Part shown: one piece after another, positions 17,701 to 24,655 of the stretch
Position numbering within the stretch: the stretch's first letter is position 1
How the letters are laid out: each line of letters starts with the position of its first letter
Made by a program: the position numbers and the translations under genes
Assembly: GCA_037380725.1 (NCBI GenBank)
Contig: JARRRL010000052.1
Location: forward strand, 1 to 28,820
Source: JARRRL01 sp037380725
Lineage (GTDB): Bacteria > Pseudomonadota > Gammaproteobacteria > Pseudomonadales > JANQJO01
Direction: 5' to 3'
DNA length: 28,820 bases
The notes under the pieces: model-generated
The model's input: the letters and a program-made list of their open reading frames with translations, nothing else
Told to the model about the DNA's origin: nothing
Database searches by the model: none

Positions 17701-17915
17701 CCATGGTGATGCAGATTAATATCGCTTTGCTTGAACAAACTGTTTCTTTTGATCCTCCCAGCGCACAATGGTGGACGCAATTGTCCAATGCCATCGCCGG
17801 TGGCCTGCTTTTCGCCACACTGCTGACGCTCATTTTTACACCGTGTTTATTAGTCTTAAAAGATCACAGGAAACAATCACAAGAAAAACAAGAAAAACAA
17901 GAAAAAACAGAGTGA
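14742..17915 (+). CDS. RND efflux permease (inner-membrane pump)
   Basis: At 1057 residues this matches the hydrophobe/amphiphile RND family. It shows the duplicated layout: TM1 (about 14-31), a large periplasmic loop, TM2-TM6 (about 334-485), TM7 (about 540-560), the second loop and TM8-TM12 (about 875-1040). The proton-relay segment in TM4 reads AVGMLVDGAIVVTEY, keeping one Asp (D397) where AcrB has an Asp pair. The second half has the matching LAGIVVNNNIVLID segment. The cytoplasmic loop between TM6 and TM7 holds a His/Cys cluster (about 498-515). The C-terminus ends in an EKQ repeat encoded by a 9-bp tandem unit. It partners with the adaptor just upstream. Substrate cannot be inferred. 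Confidence 0.95.
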   Translation: MSMIDATFSRKRTVWMALVLLFVSGWLTFLSIPREATPDIALPLLYVSVSQEGISPSDADTLLIEPIAKELEGLTGLKELNTTGSQGHASLSLEFQAGTDIPRALADVRERVNKAKSQLPSDADEPTVTEINMALFPVLVISLSGQVDERALTQIARNLRDQLEAIPEILQVEITGSREEMLEVTLPPEVMENYELQLDVLLGRLQRNHRVVSSGSIDTGVGNYTIQVPGLVETVPDMLSLPLSATPTSSLQLSEVGNVERTFKDPTSLARNNGLPTITLQVKKRIGANIISAIDQAHSLIDQVSPHWPEGIYVHYSQDQSRSIKETLSDLSNNVVMATLLVMMVILASLGIRSAILVAISIPGSFLTAILIINSIGYTLNMVVLFSLILAVGMLVDGAIVVTEYADRRLQEGVNRNNAYKEAAQRMAWPIIASTATTLAAFMPLLFWPGITGEFMKYLPITLLATLSASLLMALIALPVVGSTLGRSNTRANTRTAHAHPDCEHSAPCDKAKIHTASNTFSDHSSWLTRHYLWVLQHAIVHPILVLCLALSILIGSFVLYGAFGHGVEFFPETDADAISVTVRGRGDLSLSEKDRFVREVENLLLRTPGLKTINTQVLTGRTQQDSPEDTIGIIQAELKNWHERAHADKIVAQLRQRTADFPGLIVEIDKRKDGPAQGFAIQLLLLSQELESLTTTTQDLADFIKQDPRIHEVRSSLPIPGIEWRYHIDRNLAARYGADVANIGSMIQMATNGVKVGEYRPGNTDEALDIIVRYPKANRHLESLSTMRVTTEQGLIPLSHFVTRQALPKVSQITRQNGFYLYKIEANPAPGEITNNVLQSLLPEIKSRLPDGIALKLGGDLEQQEESAQFLQNAFSIALFIMTIILVTQFNSFYQAALILSAVIFSTAGVLLGLLLKGEPFGIVMSGVGVIALAGIVVNNNIVLIDTYNALIKTGMAARAAAIETGRQRLRPVLLTTITTILGLVPMVMQINIALLEQTVSFDPPSAQWWTQLSNAIAGGLLFATLLTLIFTPCLLVLKDHRKQSQEKQEKQEKTE

Positions 17916-17936
17916 ACAGCGTTGCGCTCTCGTAGA

Positions 17937-17976
17937 CGTCTCAGTGTTTTAACTCAATCGCTAAAACACCAAGACG
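17937..17976. terminator. Interrupted hairpin between convergent genes
   Basis: CGTCT-CA-GTGTTTTA pairs with TAAAACAC-CA-AGACG around a 10-nt loop, giving 13 bp with one 2x2 internal loop. It lies 21 bp after the permease stop and 65 bp before the end of the convergent lipoprotein gene, a good place for a bidirectional terminator. No clear U-tract follows on either strand. Confidence 0.45.
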
Positions 17977-18041
17977 CCACGATATTTTCTCACGAACGCA
18001 TGTGTTTTTAGTTCACACAAAACCGTCGTAGCCGTAAACGC

Positions 18042-18350
18042 TTAGTCACCGTAAACGATCAGCTTGTAATTACCAATAATGCCCAAAATATTATTGGCTT
18101 TCCAATCCACGTGAGTAACCTTGTGGATACCCCCATTTCGTTTAGCCGTTTCAATACTGCAATCGCCTTGTGCAACAAGCGCCAAAATACTCATGCAAGT
18201 GGCCTCTCCTGTTTTTGAACCCATTGCATTTGAAGTCGCTGTAATTGGCAAGCTCACATCAGTGAGAATACCACCAACCGGAGCCACACTCGCACAACCT
18301 GTCAAAAGGCTTGCAGCAATAATTGAACCACCTAATATCAGTTTCTTCAT
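18042..18350 (-). CDS. TRL-like family lipoprotein
   Basis: The 102-residue product starting at ATG 18350 (MKKLILGG...) has a lipoprotein signal peptide with lipobox LLTGC, so it should be exported and lipid-anchored. AAGGA lies about 9 nt upstream of this ATG, which is better than the GTG 21 bp further upstream. The mature part, with ATSNAMGSKTGEATC, ALVAQGDCSIETAKRNGGI and a C-terminal KVTHVDWKANNILGIIGNYKLIVYGD, fits the TRL-like family, small proteins of unknown function. No partner gene is evident. It converges on the RND operon. Confidence 0.78.
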   Translation of the reverse strand: MKKLILGGSIIAASLLTGCASVAPVGGILTDVSLPITATSNAMGSKTGEATCMSILALVAQGDCSIETAKRNGGIHKVTHVDWKANNILGIIGNYKLIVYGD

Positions 18351-18868
18351 TTTGAATCGTCCTTCGATCACTTAGCTTCAGTTTTTTAGATACATCTCTA
18401 GCAAATATTTGCTGTTTAAAAATTACGCGCTTTAAGAAAAATGCGCTTTGATCGCATCAATCCCCCTCGCGGATAAGCACGTGAGGCAGCATCATACAGG
18501 AGAAAATCGGAACCAGCTATCCCTGTTTGCACAACCTTCAGCCAACCAGAAATATAAACACCATTCTGACAGAAGTTTAGCAAGGGCATGAAGGAAAAAC
18601 GAAAACACGTCTAAGTGAGAAGTAACTAATGGAGGATCAATAAAACATAAGAGCGCCACGCGAAAGGTATGCGTGAAAGGTGTACGTGAAAGGTATGGAC
18701 AACATCTAACAAAATCAAAGCAAACAGTAAAACGAAACTTAATTAGAACGTGAGCAGAACAGAACGTGAGCAGAAGCTGATGCACTCTTCTGCTCACGAT
18801 ACGAACTTATATTTCGATCCATGATGCAAACACAATAACGCGACTCTTCATCTACAGCCTTTTTTTAT
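18351..18868. other. Repeat-bearing spacer between the two lipoprotein genes
   Basis: About 520 bp with no convincing gene. It holds a 13-bp unit repeated three times at 18659-18697 (CGTGAAAGGTATG type), a 16-bp unit repeated at 18745-18760 and 18761-18776, and the 12-bp inverted repeat at 18765-18798. A 101-codon minus-strand frame crosses these repeats and is probably chance. Confidence 0.7.
18765..18798 (-). terminator. Perfect 12-bp stem-loop downstream of the cytochrome gene
   Basis: CGTGAGCAGAAG (18765-18776) and CTTCTGCTCACG (18787-18798) are exact reverse complements around the 10-nt loop CTGATGCACT. It lies about 70 bp past the stop of the minus-strand cytochrome gene and is followed on that strand by TTCTGTTCTG, only loosely T-rich. 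It is a likely terminator or a palindromic unit, with its left arm also present as a tandem duplicate. Confidence 0.45.
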
Positions 18869-19684
18869 CTATTCTTGATTCGCAGCAGGCCCTGGCAAGG
18901 TAATCTGTTCACCAGTAAGCGGATTATACACGTTAAAGCTCTCCGCTGACTCTAAGATCTGGCGCAAGATATCGCCCACATCTTTATCACCTACGATGTT
19001 ATTTGCCGAACGCGCTGCAAAGTTACTAGCGATCAACTGCGACACACCCATTGCACACTCTCTGATGCTTCCCGTTGTATTACCTGGGGGCATAGTAATG
19101 GCATTGAAATTGTTTCGACCAGGCCTGAAAACCCAGTGGTCGACATTGAGTGCGTCTACTACTTTATTGATATTCTTAAATGCTTGCGGGTCAGGTGGTC
19201 CAAGTATTGGCGTTGCGGGTACATCCAAGCGATTATCAGCAAAAGTCGTTAATATATATTCAGCCATCTCATCCGCACAACTGCCTGAGCATGCTACAGG
19301 GGCATTACGAGGCATATTATTGCTCACATAATCCGCAAGTCCATTTTGATCAAAACAGTTAGCAACCACACAAGCACCCGGACCAATCGGCCCGGTTCCA
19401 CGAACTGGAACGCCTTTCCCATCAATGCCATGACAGGCGGCACATTGCTGCCTAAACGTACCCTCAGGCCCTGTCTCAACAAAATCCTCTTCAAAGATCG
19501 GATTCTGACCTCCAGCATTGTTGTCAAATCCAGAATTAGGGCTAGGAACATATGGCTGAGTAGGTGTACCCGAGACACCTCCTCCAAGTAATCCATCAAG
19601 TGATTGCCCATCAGCACCGCAAGCAACCAACAGCCCACTGAGCAAGAGCGTCACACACACTTTGATTCCAAGTTGTTGCGACAT
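18869..19684 (-). CDS. Mono-haem cytochrome c lipoprotein
   Basis: From ATG 19684, preceded by GGGGAG about 9 nt upstream, the 271-residue product starts with a lipoprotein signal peptide ending in LLVACG. A Gly/Asn/Pro-rich linker follows (about 25-75), then a cytochrome c domain with CAACH, GIDGKGV and a probable axial Met in NNMPRNAP. Two further Cys pairs (CVVANC, CSGSC) flank that region and may form disulfides. The C-terminal 120 or so residues are not recognised. It is probably a periplasmic or surface electron carrier attached to a membrane. A GTG or ATG further upstream would add 26 residues and is less likely, because it would put a second hydrophobic segment before the lipobox. Redox partners are not encoded beside it. 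Confidence 0.85.
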   Translation of the reverse strand: MSQQLGIKVCVTLLLSGLLVACGADGQSLDGLLGGGVSGTPTQPYVPSPNSGFDNNAGGQNPIFEEDFVETGPEGTFRQQCAACHGIDGKGVPVRGTGPIGPGACVVANCFDQNGLADYVSNNMPRNAPVACSGSCADEMAEYILTTFADNRLDVPATPILGPPDPQAFKNINKVVDALNVDHWVFRPGRNNFNAITMPPGNTTGSIRECAMGVSQLIASNFAARSANNIVGDKDVGDILRQILESAESFNVYNPLTGEQITLPGPAANQE

Positions 19685-20150
19685 GAATGGAACTCCCCAA
19701 CAAAAGAAGAACAACACGCTCAGCACGGTCAAGCACGCACCAGGCTTAGTCTTCGTCCTCAAACTTAGTTCACAAACCTAGCCTTCATTCTACGAGAGTG
19801 AATGCAGCGTCTCCGTGGGGTTTTTATATTATTGTGTGAGCAAGCATAACCAAATAAATTGACTATTCAATCAGTTAAATACAATCCATTCACCACTTAG
19901 ATCGTTGCATTCAACGAGCAGCGGTCTTCTGGATTGAACACAGAGGCAAAGACAGACGAGAAAATTTACATTATGCAAACATTTGACATGTTTTGACATA
20001 TATATAGCAACCATAAGTAAAGTACTAATAGTTTAAAAGCATAAAGCTACAATACAAAAAAACGCTGTAAACTTCAAAGGAGTCGTTCAAAATATGCCCA
20101 ATAAATAAAAGCAATAGCGTTTCGACTGAGCAAAATAAAAAGAGATTGTT
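19685..20150. other. Divergent AT-rich spacer upstream of the flavoprotein gene
   Basis: This 466-bp region separates the divergently transcribed cytochrome lipoprotein and flavoprotein genes. It is AT-rich. Two TTGACA hexamers occur at 19983-19988 and 19994-19999 within a direct repeat (TTTGACATGT, TTTGACATAT). They resemble -35 boxes, but no well-spaced -10 is obvious. No gene is seen. Confidence 0.5.
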
Positions 20151-22403
20151 GTGAAAAATGCATCTTTAGCTCTACACTCTACCACGCATTACGTTCGGCA
20201 CACTTTTCGTGATCTGAGTACGCGATGCGCTAAGCTGCGTGTCGCCACGTGGTTAAAACCCAGCGAACTTAGTAATTTTGCTCAACGCGCGAGACCCAAA
20301 CCCGACTTGCGCACACCAATAACCATCGCTAATCGACTTTCAAACGCAACACCTCATCTCCCCCCTCAAACGAGTCGTCAACAACAAACGATGTCCCTAG
20401 AAGGGGATCGAAAAGAAACACCGCCACGGCAGCTCATAAAAGAAATAGCACTGTCAAAATTGATTTCAACGTTACACTCAAAAACAGAAGAACTGTCCTC
20501 ATCTAGCTCTCCGTCGACTTTGAATCCACACAAAATTGCCAGAACCTCTGCTAGCCTAAGCCTGCAAAATCTCATGTCTATTTCTGATGAATTGGTTAAA
20601 GAATTTGGCCAATCAGCACACGATTCCATTGAGGAAGCCATACAATCTGCTCATGTTTTACTAAAAAACATTGATAATCATATCAGCGCAAGTATTTCTT
20701 CATCATACATACCTACATTAAATTCATCTATCGATGTAGCGGATCTGAACAAAATTTACAAATCCTGCAAAAAAACTCTGGATCAAGGCCAAGACTCTGA
20801 TCTAATAAAAAAATTTGCAAAAAATCAAACCCTACTACACATCAAACGGGCGCTTATAAAACACCGCGAAACGCTGTCTACACAAACGCTGGACGCAGAA
20901 AGACTCAAACTGAAAAGTGATGTTCAAGCGGAGATCAACCGTCTGGAGAAAGGAATCGAAAAAGTCGTGACAAGTCATCAATCGTCCATTTTGATTGTAG
21001 GCTCCGGACCAGCTGGCCTGTGGGCGGCAATCCAAGCCAGCGAAACGGGTCATTCAGTCACCCTGCTTGAAAAACGAAACACGTTTGATCGGACTAGTAT
21101 TGTTGCTCTCAATCCAGATAGAATTTTTCAATTGCAAGAACTTGCAACAAAACTTCAAGAGATCAACCCCCAAGTACGGATTAACAGCAAGCCTATTAAT
21201 GACATTGTTACCAATTTGCGGAATTACAAAACAATCAAAACCAAAGATCTACAAAGTTTACTCGCCCACTACATTGAAACAGTTGCAAATGCCAATCCAG
21301 CTTCAAGCGCCCCCATCAGAGTCATAAAAGGCGTTGATATTCAAAAAATTAATGCAAAGAGCCAGGCTGCCGTTGTGATGCACAAAAAAGATGGCTCATA
21401 CAGCATCGAATCTTTCAGGGACATTATTCACGCTGATGGTACGAAAAGCCCGTCTCATGAAATGCTTATAAAAAACATGAAAGAAAACGGCATCTCAACG
21501 GAAGGACTGGAAAGTGAAAAAAAGGTACGGACCAACGAAACAAAAAAACGTCCGCAAGCAGCCCTGTATATGCGAGACAAATCTGATAAAGAAATTAAAT
21601 TACCTGGCGGTAAAATCTCGAACATTCACTTGAATAATAATAAAAATTTGAAAGCACGCCTGAAAGAAAGCTTGGAGAGTCTGGGCTGGACAAGTTTGGA
21701 TCTTCCAAAATTTTATTTTTTTGTCAGCGCTGACAAAAAACGGATCAGGGCAGCGGGAGAAGTGCCCGAAAATATCGGCAACAAAGAAAAAGAAGAAGAA
21801 AAAAAGGAGACTGGGAAAAAAGAAAGAAGCAACAGAGAAGGTATAGACAAGCATCTGGAAGAACTCAAACGTCATCGAGACAACTCAAACCTCAGCGGAG
21901 AGGATAAACAAGCGCTGAATACCGAGATTGAAAAATACGAACGAAAGCGGGCAAAAGAAAAGATGAATGGCGCGTTTTTCGATCTCCTTGCAGAATCTTT
22001 TTCAATCGATCAAACAGCCAAACCCATTGGCCACAACGGTATATCCTATATCATTGGTGATGCAGCGGTATCCCCCAACTATCACTATGCACACGGTACA
22101 TCCGATGCTTTCACGGACGCAGAAGCAGCCATCGATTCGATCAAATTAATTCATAACGACATTGAATCACTCAGCATCAACAAGTCAGATAACTTAGAAC
22201 TGAATTCAAACACACAAGAAATCAAATTATCGGATTCTCACCAAACACTTCGCACAAAGGACTTCCACGATTACATGGATTTCCGTATCAGCAATACCTT
22301 GGATAAGTTTAAGGAAGAAAACTTCAGTAGCATTCAAGATTTACTGCAACCAGATACAGAGCAAAATATATTGAATGCGCAAGAAACTCACCCCATCACA
22401 TAA
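20151..22403 (+). CDS. Large class A FAD monooxygenase-like protein
   Basis: The 750-residue protein starts at GTG 20151, the first start after an in-frame TAA. Residues 1-275 are a polar, Ser-rich, mostly helical extension of unknown function. The flavin domain begins at about 278 with ILIVGSGPAGLWAA (G284, G286, G289) and LLEKR for the ADP-ribose site. A DG motif (HADGTKSPS, D429-G430) and a GD motif (YIIGDAAVSPN, G636-D637) follow. These three marks, in this order, are typical of PHBH-fold single-component FAD monooxygenases. Local wording (EKRNTFDRT...AL, TKDLQSLL) recalls MICAL enzymes, but this is a visual resemblance only. A Lys/Glu-rich insert lies at about 540-605. The gene is A-rich compared with its neighbours, suggesting transfer. 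The substrate is unknown; a host-directed role is speculation. Confidence 0.75.
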   Translation: MKNASLALHSTTHYVRHTFRDLSTRCAKLRVATWLKPSELSNFAQRARPKPDLRTPITIANRLSNATPHLPPQTSRQQQTMSLEGDRKETPPRQLIKEIALSKLISTLHSKTEELSSSSSPSTLNPHKIARTSASLSLQNLMSISDELVKEFGQSAHDSIEEAIQSAHVLLKNIDNHISASISSSYIPTLNSSIDVADLNKIYKSCKKTLDQGQDSDLIKKFAKNQTLLHIKRALIKHRETLSTQTLDAERLKLKSDVQAEINRLEKGIEKVVTSHQSSILIVGSGPAGLWAAIQASETGHSVTLLEKRNTFDRTSIVALNPDRIFQLQELATKLQEINPQVRINSKPINDIVTNLRNYKTIKTKDLQSLLAHYIETVANANPASSAPIRVIKGVDIQKINAKSQAAVVMHKKDGSYSIESFRDIIHADGTKSPSHEMLIKNMKENGISTEGLESEKKVRTNETKKRPQAALYMRDKSDKEIKLPGGKISNIHLNNNKNLKARLKESLESLGWTSLDLPKFYFFVSADKKRIRAAGEVPENIGNKEKEEEKKETGKKERSNREGIDKHLEELKRHRDNSNLSGEDKQALNTEIEKYERKRAKEKMNGAFFDLLAESFSIDQTAKPIGHNGISYIIGDAAVSPNYHYAHGTSDAFTDAEAAIDSIKLIHNDIESLSINKSDNLELNSNTQEIKLSDSHQTLRTKDFHDYMDFRISNTLDKFKEENFSSIQDLLQPDTEQNILNAQETHPIT

Positions 22404-22407
22404 AATT

Positions 22408-23253
22408 CTAACCCTGTGCGCGTTCCAAACTGCTCAACGCCATGTCAAGCGCGCTCTGCAAGTCCAATGTACTTTGTAAGTCCAATGCAGCATCTGCTCT
22501 CTGTTGGACTCTTCCACACATGAAATCCGTAAAAAAATCGGGGATAGGAGCCTGAAATACTCTTTTTTGGGGTGCTACGCCTGCGAGCCAATTTTCAGTA
22601 AGCTGCAACCTAAAGCTATGCAGTGCCAGTCGATCTGCTTGTTGAATACTTGAACTTGGTCTGCCATAGAGCGTGTCTCCAAGCAATTGATGGCCTATCC
22701 AAGCAAGATGCACTCGGATTTGATGGGTTCTTCCCGTGATAGGTTTTAACATCAATAAAGAATATTGTCCATCCGAAAATATGGTGTGAAACAAAGTTTG
22801 ACTTGGATAAAATTTCCGATCTGGTGTAACCGAATCAACAGATGGTGGCAACATCCAAGTTGCTGTATCCAATTTTTGATTTAAAAAGATTGAATCCCGC
22901 TGCCCCGCGACTCGAAAGCGACTCTTACGCCCAGGACAGAGTGGTAAATCTATACATCCATTTGATGGACTGGGCTCTCCCACACAAATAGCAAGGTAAT
23001 ATTTTTCTGTGGTGCGCTGCAAAAACTGCCTGTTCAGTTGAGCCTGTACGTTTTTTGAAAATGCGATCAGTAGCACACCACTTGTCCCCTTGTCCAATCG
23101 ATGCACTTGATATATGGCTTTGCCTTTAAAGTATTCTTTTAGTAAATCCCATAATGATACGGAATGAGCTCTATCAGAAAACAATGATAACATTGATGGT
23201 TTATTGATAATGGCAAAATTGTCATCCTGATAGATGACCTCTATATTATACAT
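22408..23253 (-). CDS. RluA-family pseudouridine synthase
   Basis: The 281-residue enzyme isomerises uridine to pseudouridine in RNA, probably rRNA or tRNA. Catalytic Asp54 sits in VHRLDKGTSG, and the family motifs KYYLAICVG, KPITGRTHQIRVHL and LLGDTLYG are present. It lacks an N-terminal S4 domain, as in the TruC/RluA-like subgroup. The exact target base cannot be told from sequence. The last 35 residues contain a short repeat (LDLQS) from an 18-bp tandem duplication and are likely a dispensable tail. The gene ends 4 bp from the end of the convergent flavoprotein gene, so their transcripts must overlap or share a terminator inside coding sequence. Confidence 0.93.
   Translation of the reverse strand: MYNIEVIYQDDNFAIINKPSMLSLFSDRAHSVSLWDLLKEYFKGKAIYQVHRLDKGTSGVLLIAFSKNVQAQLNRQFLQRTTEKYYLAICVGEPSPSNGCIDLPLCPGRKSRFRVAGQRDSIFLNQKLDTATWMLPPSVDSVTPDRKFYPSQTLFHTIFSDGQYSLLMLKPITGRTHQIRVHLAWIGHQLLGDTLYGRPSSSIQQADRLALHSFRLQLTENWLAGVAPQKRVFQAPIPDFFTDFMCGRVQQRADAALDLQSTLDLQSALDMALSSLERAQG
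22449..22484 (-). repeat. 18-bp in-frame duplication in the pseudouridine synthase 3' end
   Basis: The core AAGTCCAATG occurs twice 18 bp apart, within imperfect units of the kind CTTTGTAAGTCCAATGCA. It encodes the TLDLQS/ALDLQS hexapeptides at the C-terminus. Boundaries are approximate. Confidence 0.7.
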
Positions 23254-23465
23254 AATTTAATCAGCACCTCTGGCGCCATGGTTACACACATTTGATATTA
23301 CCCAACCTTAAGTGACCTCCTCAAACAAGGTGAGGTAAACCTAAAGCGCAACGAAACATATCGATTACAGCGTTTCTTTTTCTATTTTCGATCTCCGCAC
23401 CTTTTTTGACGGCAGAAAGTTGACGATAGAAAGCTACCCGTCATCGTTTGTTAATGAAATGTAAC

Positions 23466-24158
23466 TTAATCTCCGCCACAACCGCCGCCACCACAGTCAC
23501 TCCCGCCTCCACTGGAATCTCCAAAACCATCAAAAAAACCTCCTGAGTCTGTTGATGACCCCGATTCTCCAGCGCAACCCGAAGCACAACCTATATGCCC
23601 TGCACAATAACCGTCTGCATACAGAGGAGAAGTCTTATCTTTGCAGTTTAAAGAATACGTAAAACCATCTTCTATATTCAGTTGTGAGTCAATAGCAAAT
23701 AGTAAAGGTAGCCGTGTCGGGCTTGAAGGGTTCACGGAGTGCTTGGCGCAAGAAAGCCTCCATGCTCGCTTGATTCCATCTTGTGCAAGAGTACGAGTTT
23801 GCATAGCTTCAGTCGGCGTGTGATGCAAAAATCGACCAAGACCTTTCTTGCAAAACGTGTGGTACTGACGGGTAAATAAAATAAATTCATGCCAAGCAAC
23901 ATCCACAACCTGCGACGGCATTGAAACCATTCGCCATCTGGATTGATTACAGATATAGAAATATTCCCGAAGACCAGAAAAAACAAGCTGAATGTGGGTA
24001 TCGGTTAAATGAGGATATCTAGCCTGGACTTTCTTTCCAATGGCCGAATTAAATCTATAACGATCAATATATAAAAGCTGCGACGCCTTCTTCTTTCTAT
24101 AGAAGGCATAACCCAATAGCACGAAGATGAGGAGTAAAAATATTCCACCAAAATCCAT
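23466..24158 (-). CDS. Membrane-anchored protein with WHEF/HH motifs and Gly/Cys tail
   Basis: AGGAAA about 8 nt before the ATG supports this start for a 230-residue protein. One N-terminal membrane segment (about 4-20) is followed by RKKK, indicating a cytoplasmic bulk. The centre has VVDVAWHEFILFTRQYHTFC (D86, W89, H90, E91) and GRFLHHTP (H112, H113), which resemble the glycine-rich domain-containing protein family (DUF1399-like). The conserved His/Asp/Glu/Cys residues could bind a metal, but that is an inference. The last 45 residues are Gly/Ser/Cys-rich (CAGHIGCASGCAG, then CGGGGCGG). Such tails are common in this class and have no assigned function. It is separate from the pseudouridine synthase by 212 bp. 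Confidence 0.7.
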   Translation of the reverse strand: MDFGGIFLLLIFVLLGYAFYRKKKASQLLYIDRYRFNSAIGKKVQARYPHLTDTHIQLVFSGLREYFYICNQSRWRMVSMPSQVVDVAWHEFILFTRQYHTFCKKGLGRFLHHTPTEAMQTRTLAQDGIKRAWRLSCAKHSVNPSSPTRLPLLFAIDSQLNIEDGFTYSLNCKDKTSPLYADGYCAGHIGCASGCAGESGSSTDSGGFFDGFGDSSGGGSDCGGGGCGGD

Positions 24159-24655
24159 AGATTATTTCCTGTGTTCACATAGCAGTTTATTCATCAGCCG
24201 GAATACGGATGTTTTTCGATCACAAGCTACGAGCGATACGGCGCACTGACTGGCCACATTAGGATAGAACAGCTGAACACCGATCAGCAAATCGGGAGAC
24301 AGACAAATCAGAAGTGATCAAATAATGACCATTTCAGTTTGGCTTCAATTGGGCTCAATTGGGGACAGCCACTATTCTCTTTCATCTAGGACACTGGCTT
24401 CAATCGAGGACAGCCACTATTCTCCTCTTCCCTACTACTATTCTTCTCTTCTGGCTTCTCTTCTGGGACACTCACTATTTCTCTTTCTCTTCCCTACCAT
24501 CCCTCCCAGCCAAACGACAACGTAGACAAAGCCCATACCATAGACACTCAGAAATATTTCTTACAGCTAGCGCCCAATCGAATTGACATCCGAAACGATC
24601 TATTTTAAGATCCAATAACTGTATATAAATACATCTAAATAATATCAAAATTAAC
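24159..24655. other. Spacer carrying the left transposase-linked repeats
   Basis: This 497-bp divergent spacer has no gene. Its centre (24357-24486) carries three imperfect copies of a GGGGACAGCCAC-type repeat described separately. The rest includes pyrimidine-rich sequence (about 24420-24500). A plus-strand frame of 66-75 codons through this region is made of the repeats and is not called. Confidence 0.7.
24357..24486. repeat. Left flanking repeats of the REP-type transposase (three copies)
   Basis: Imperfect copies start at 24357 (AATTGGGGACAGCCACTATT), 24402 (AATCGAGGACAGCCACTATT) and 24461 (TTCTGGGACACTCACTATTT). The 11-mer GGGACACTCAC at 24465-24475 is the exact reverse complement of GTGAGTGTCCC at 25900-25910 on the other side of the transposase gene. 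All left copies point one way and all right copies the other. Confidence 0.85.

Noticed and set aside
18351..18371. GTG start 21 bp upstream for the TRL-like lipoprotein
   Set aside because: The ATG at 18350 has a better-spaced AAGGA and gives a normal lipoprotein signal peptide.
18492..18797. 101-codon minus-strand frame
   Set aside because: It crosses the 13-bp and 16-bp repeats and the stem-loop; no family or start signal seen.
19685..19762. Longer N-terminus for the cytochrome lipoprotein
   Set aside because: It would place an additional hydrophobic stretch before the lipobox; ATG 19684 has a strong GGGGAG site.
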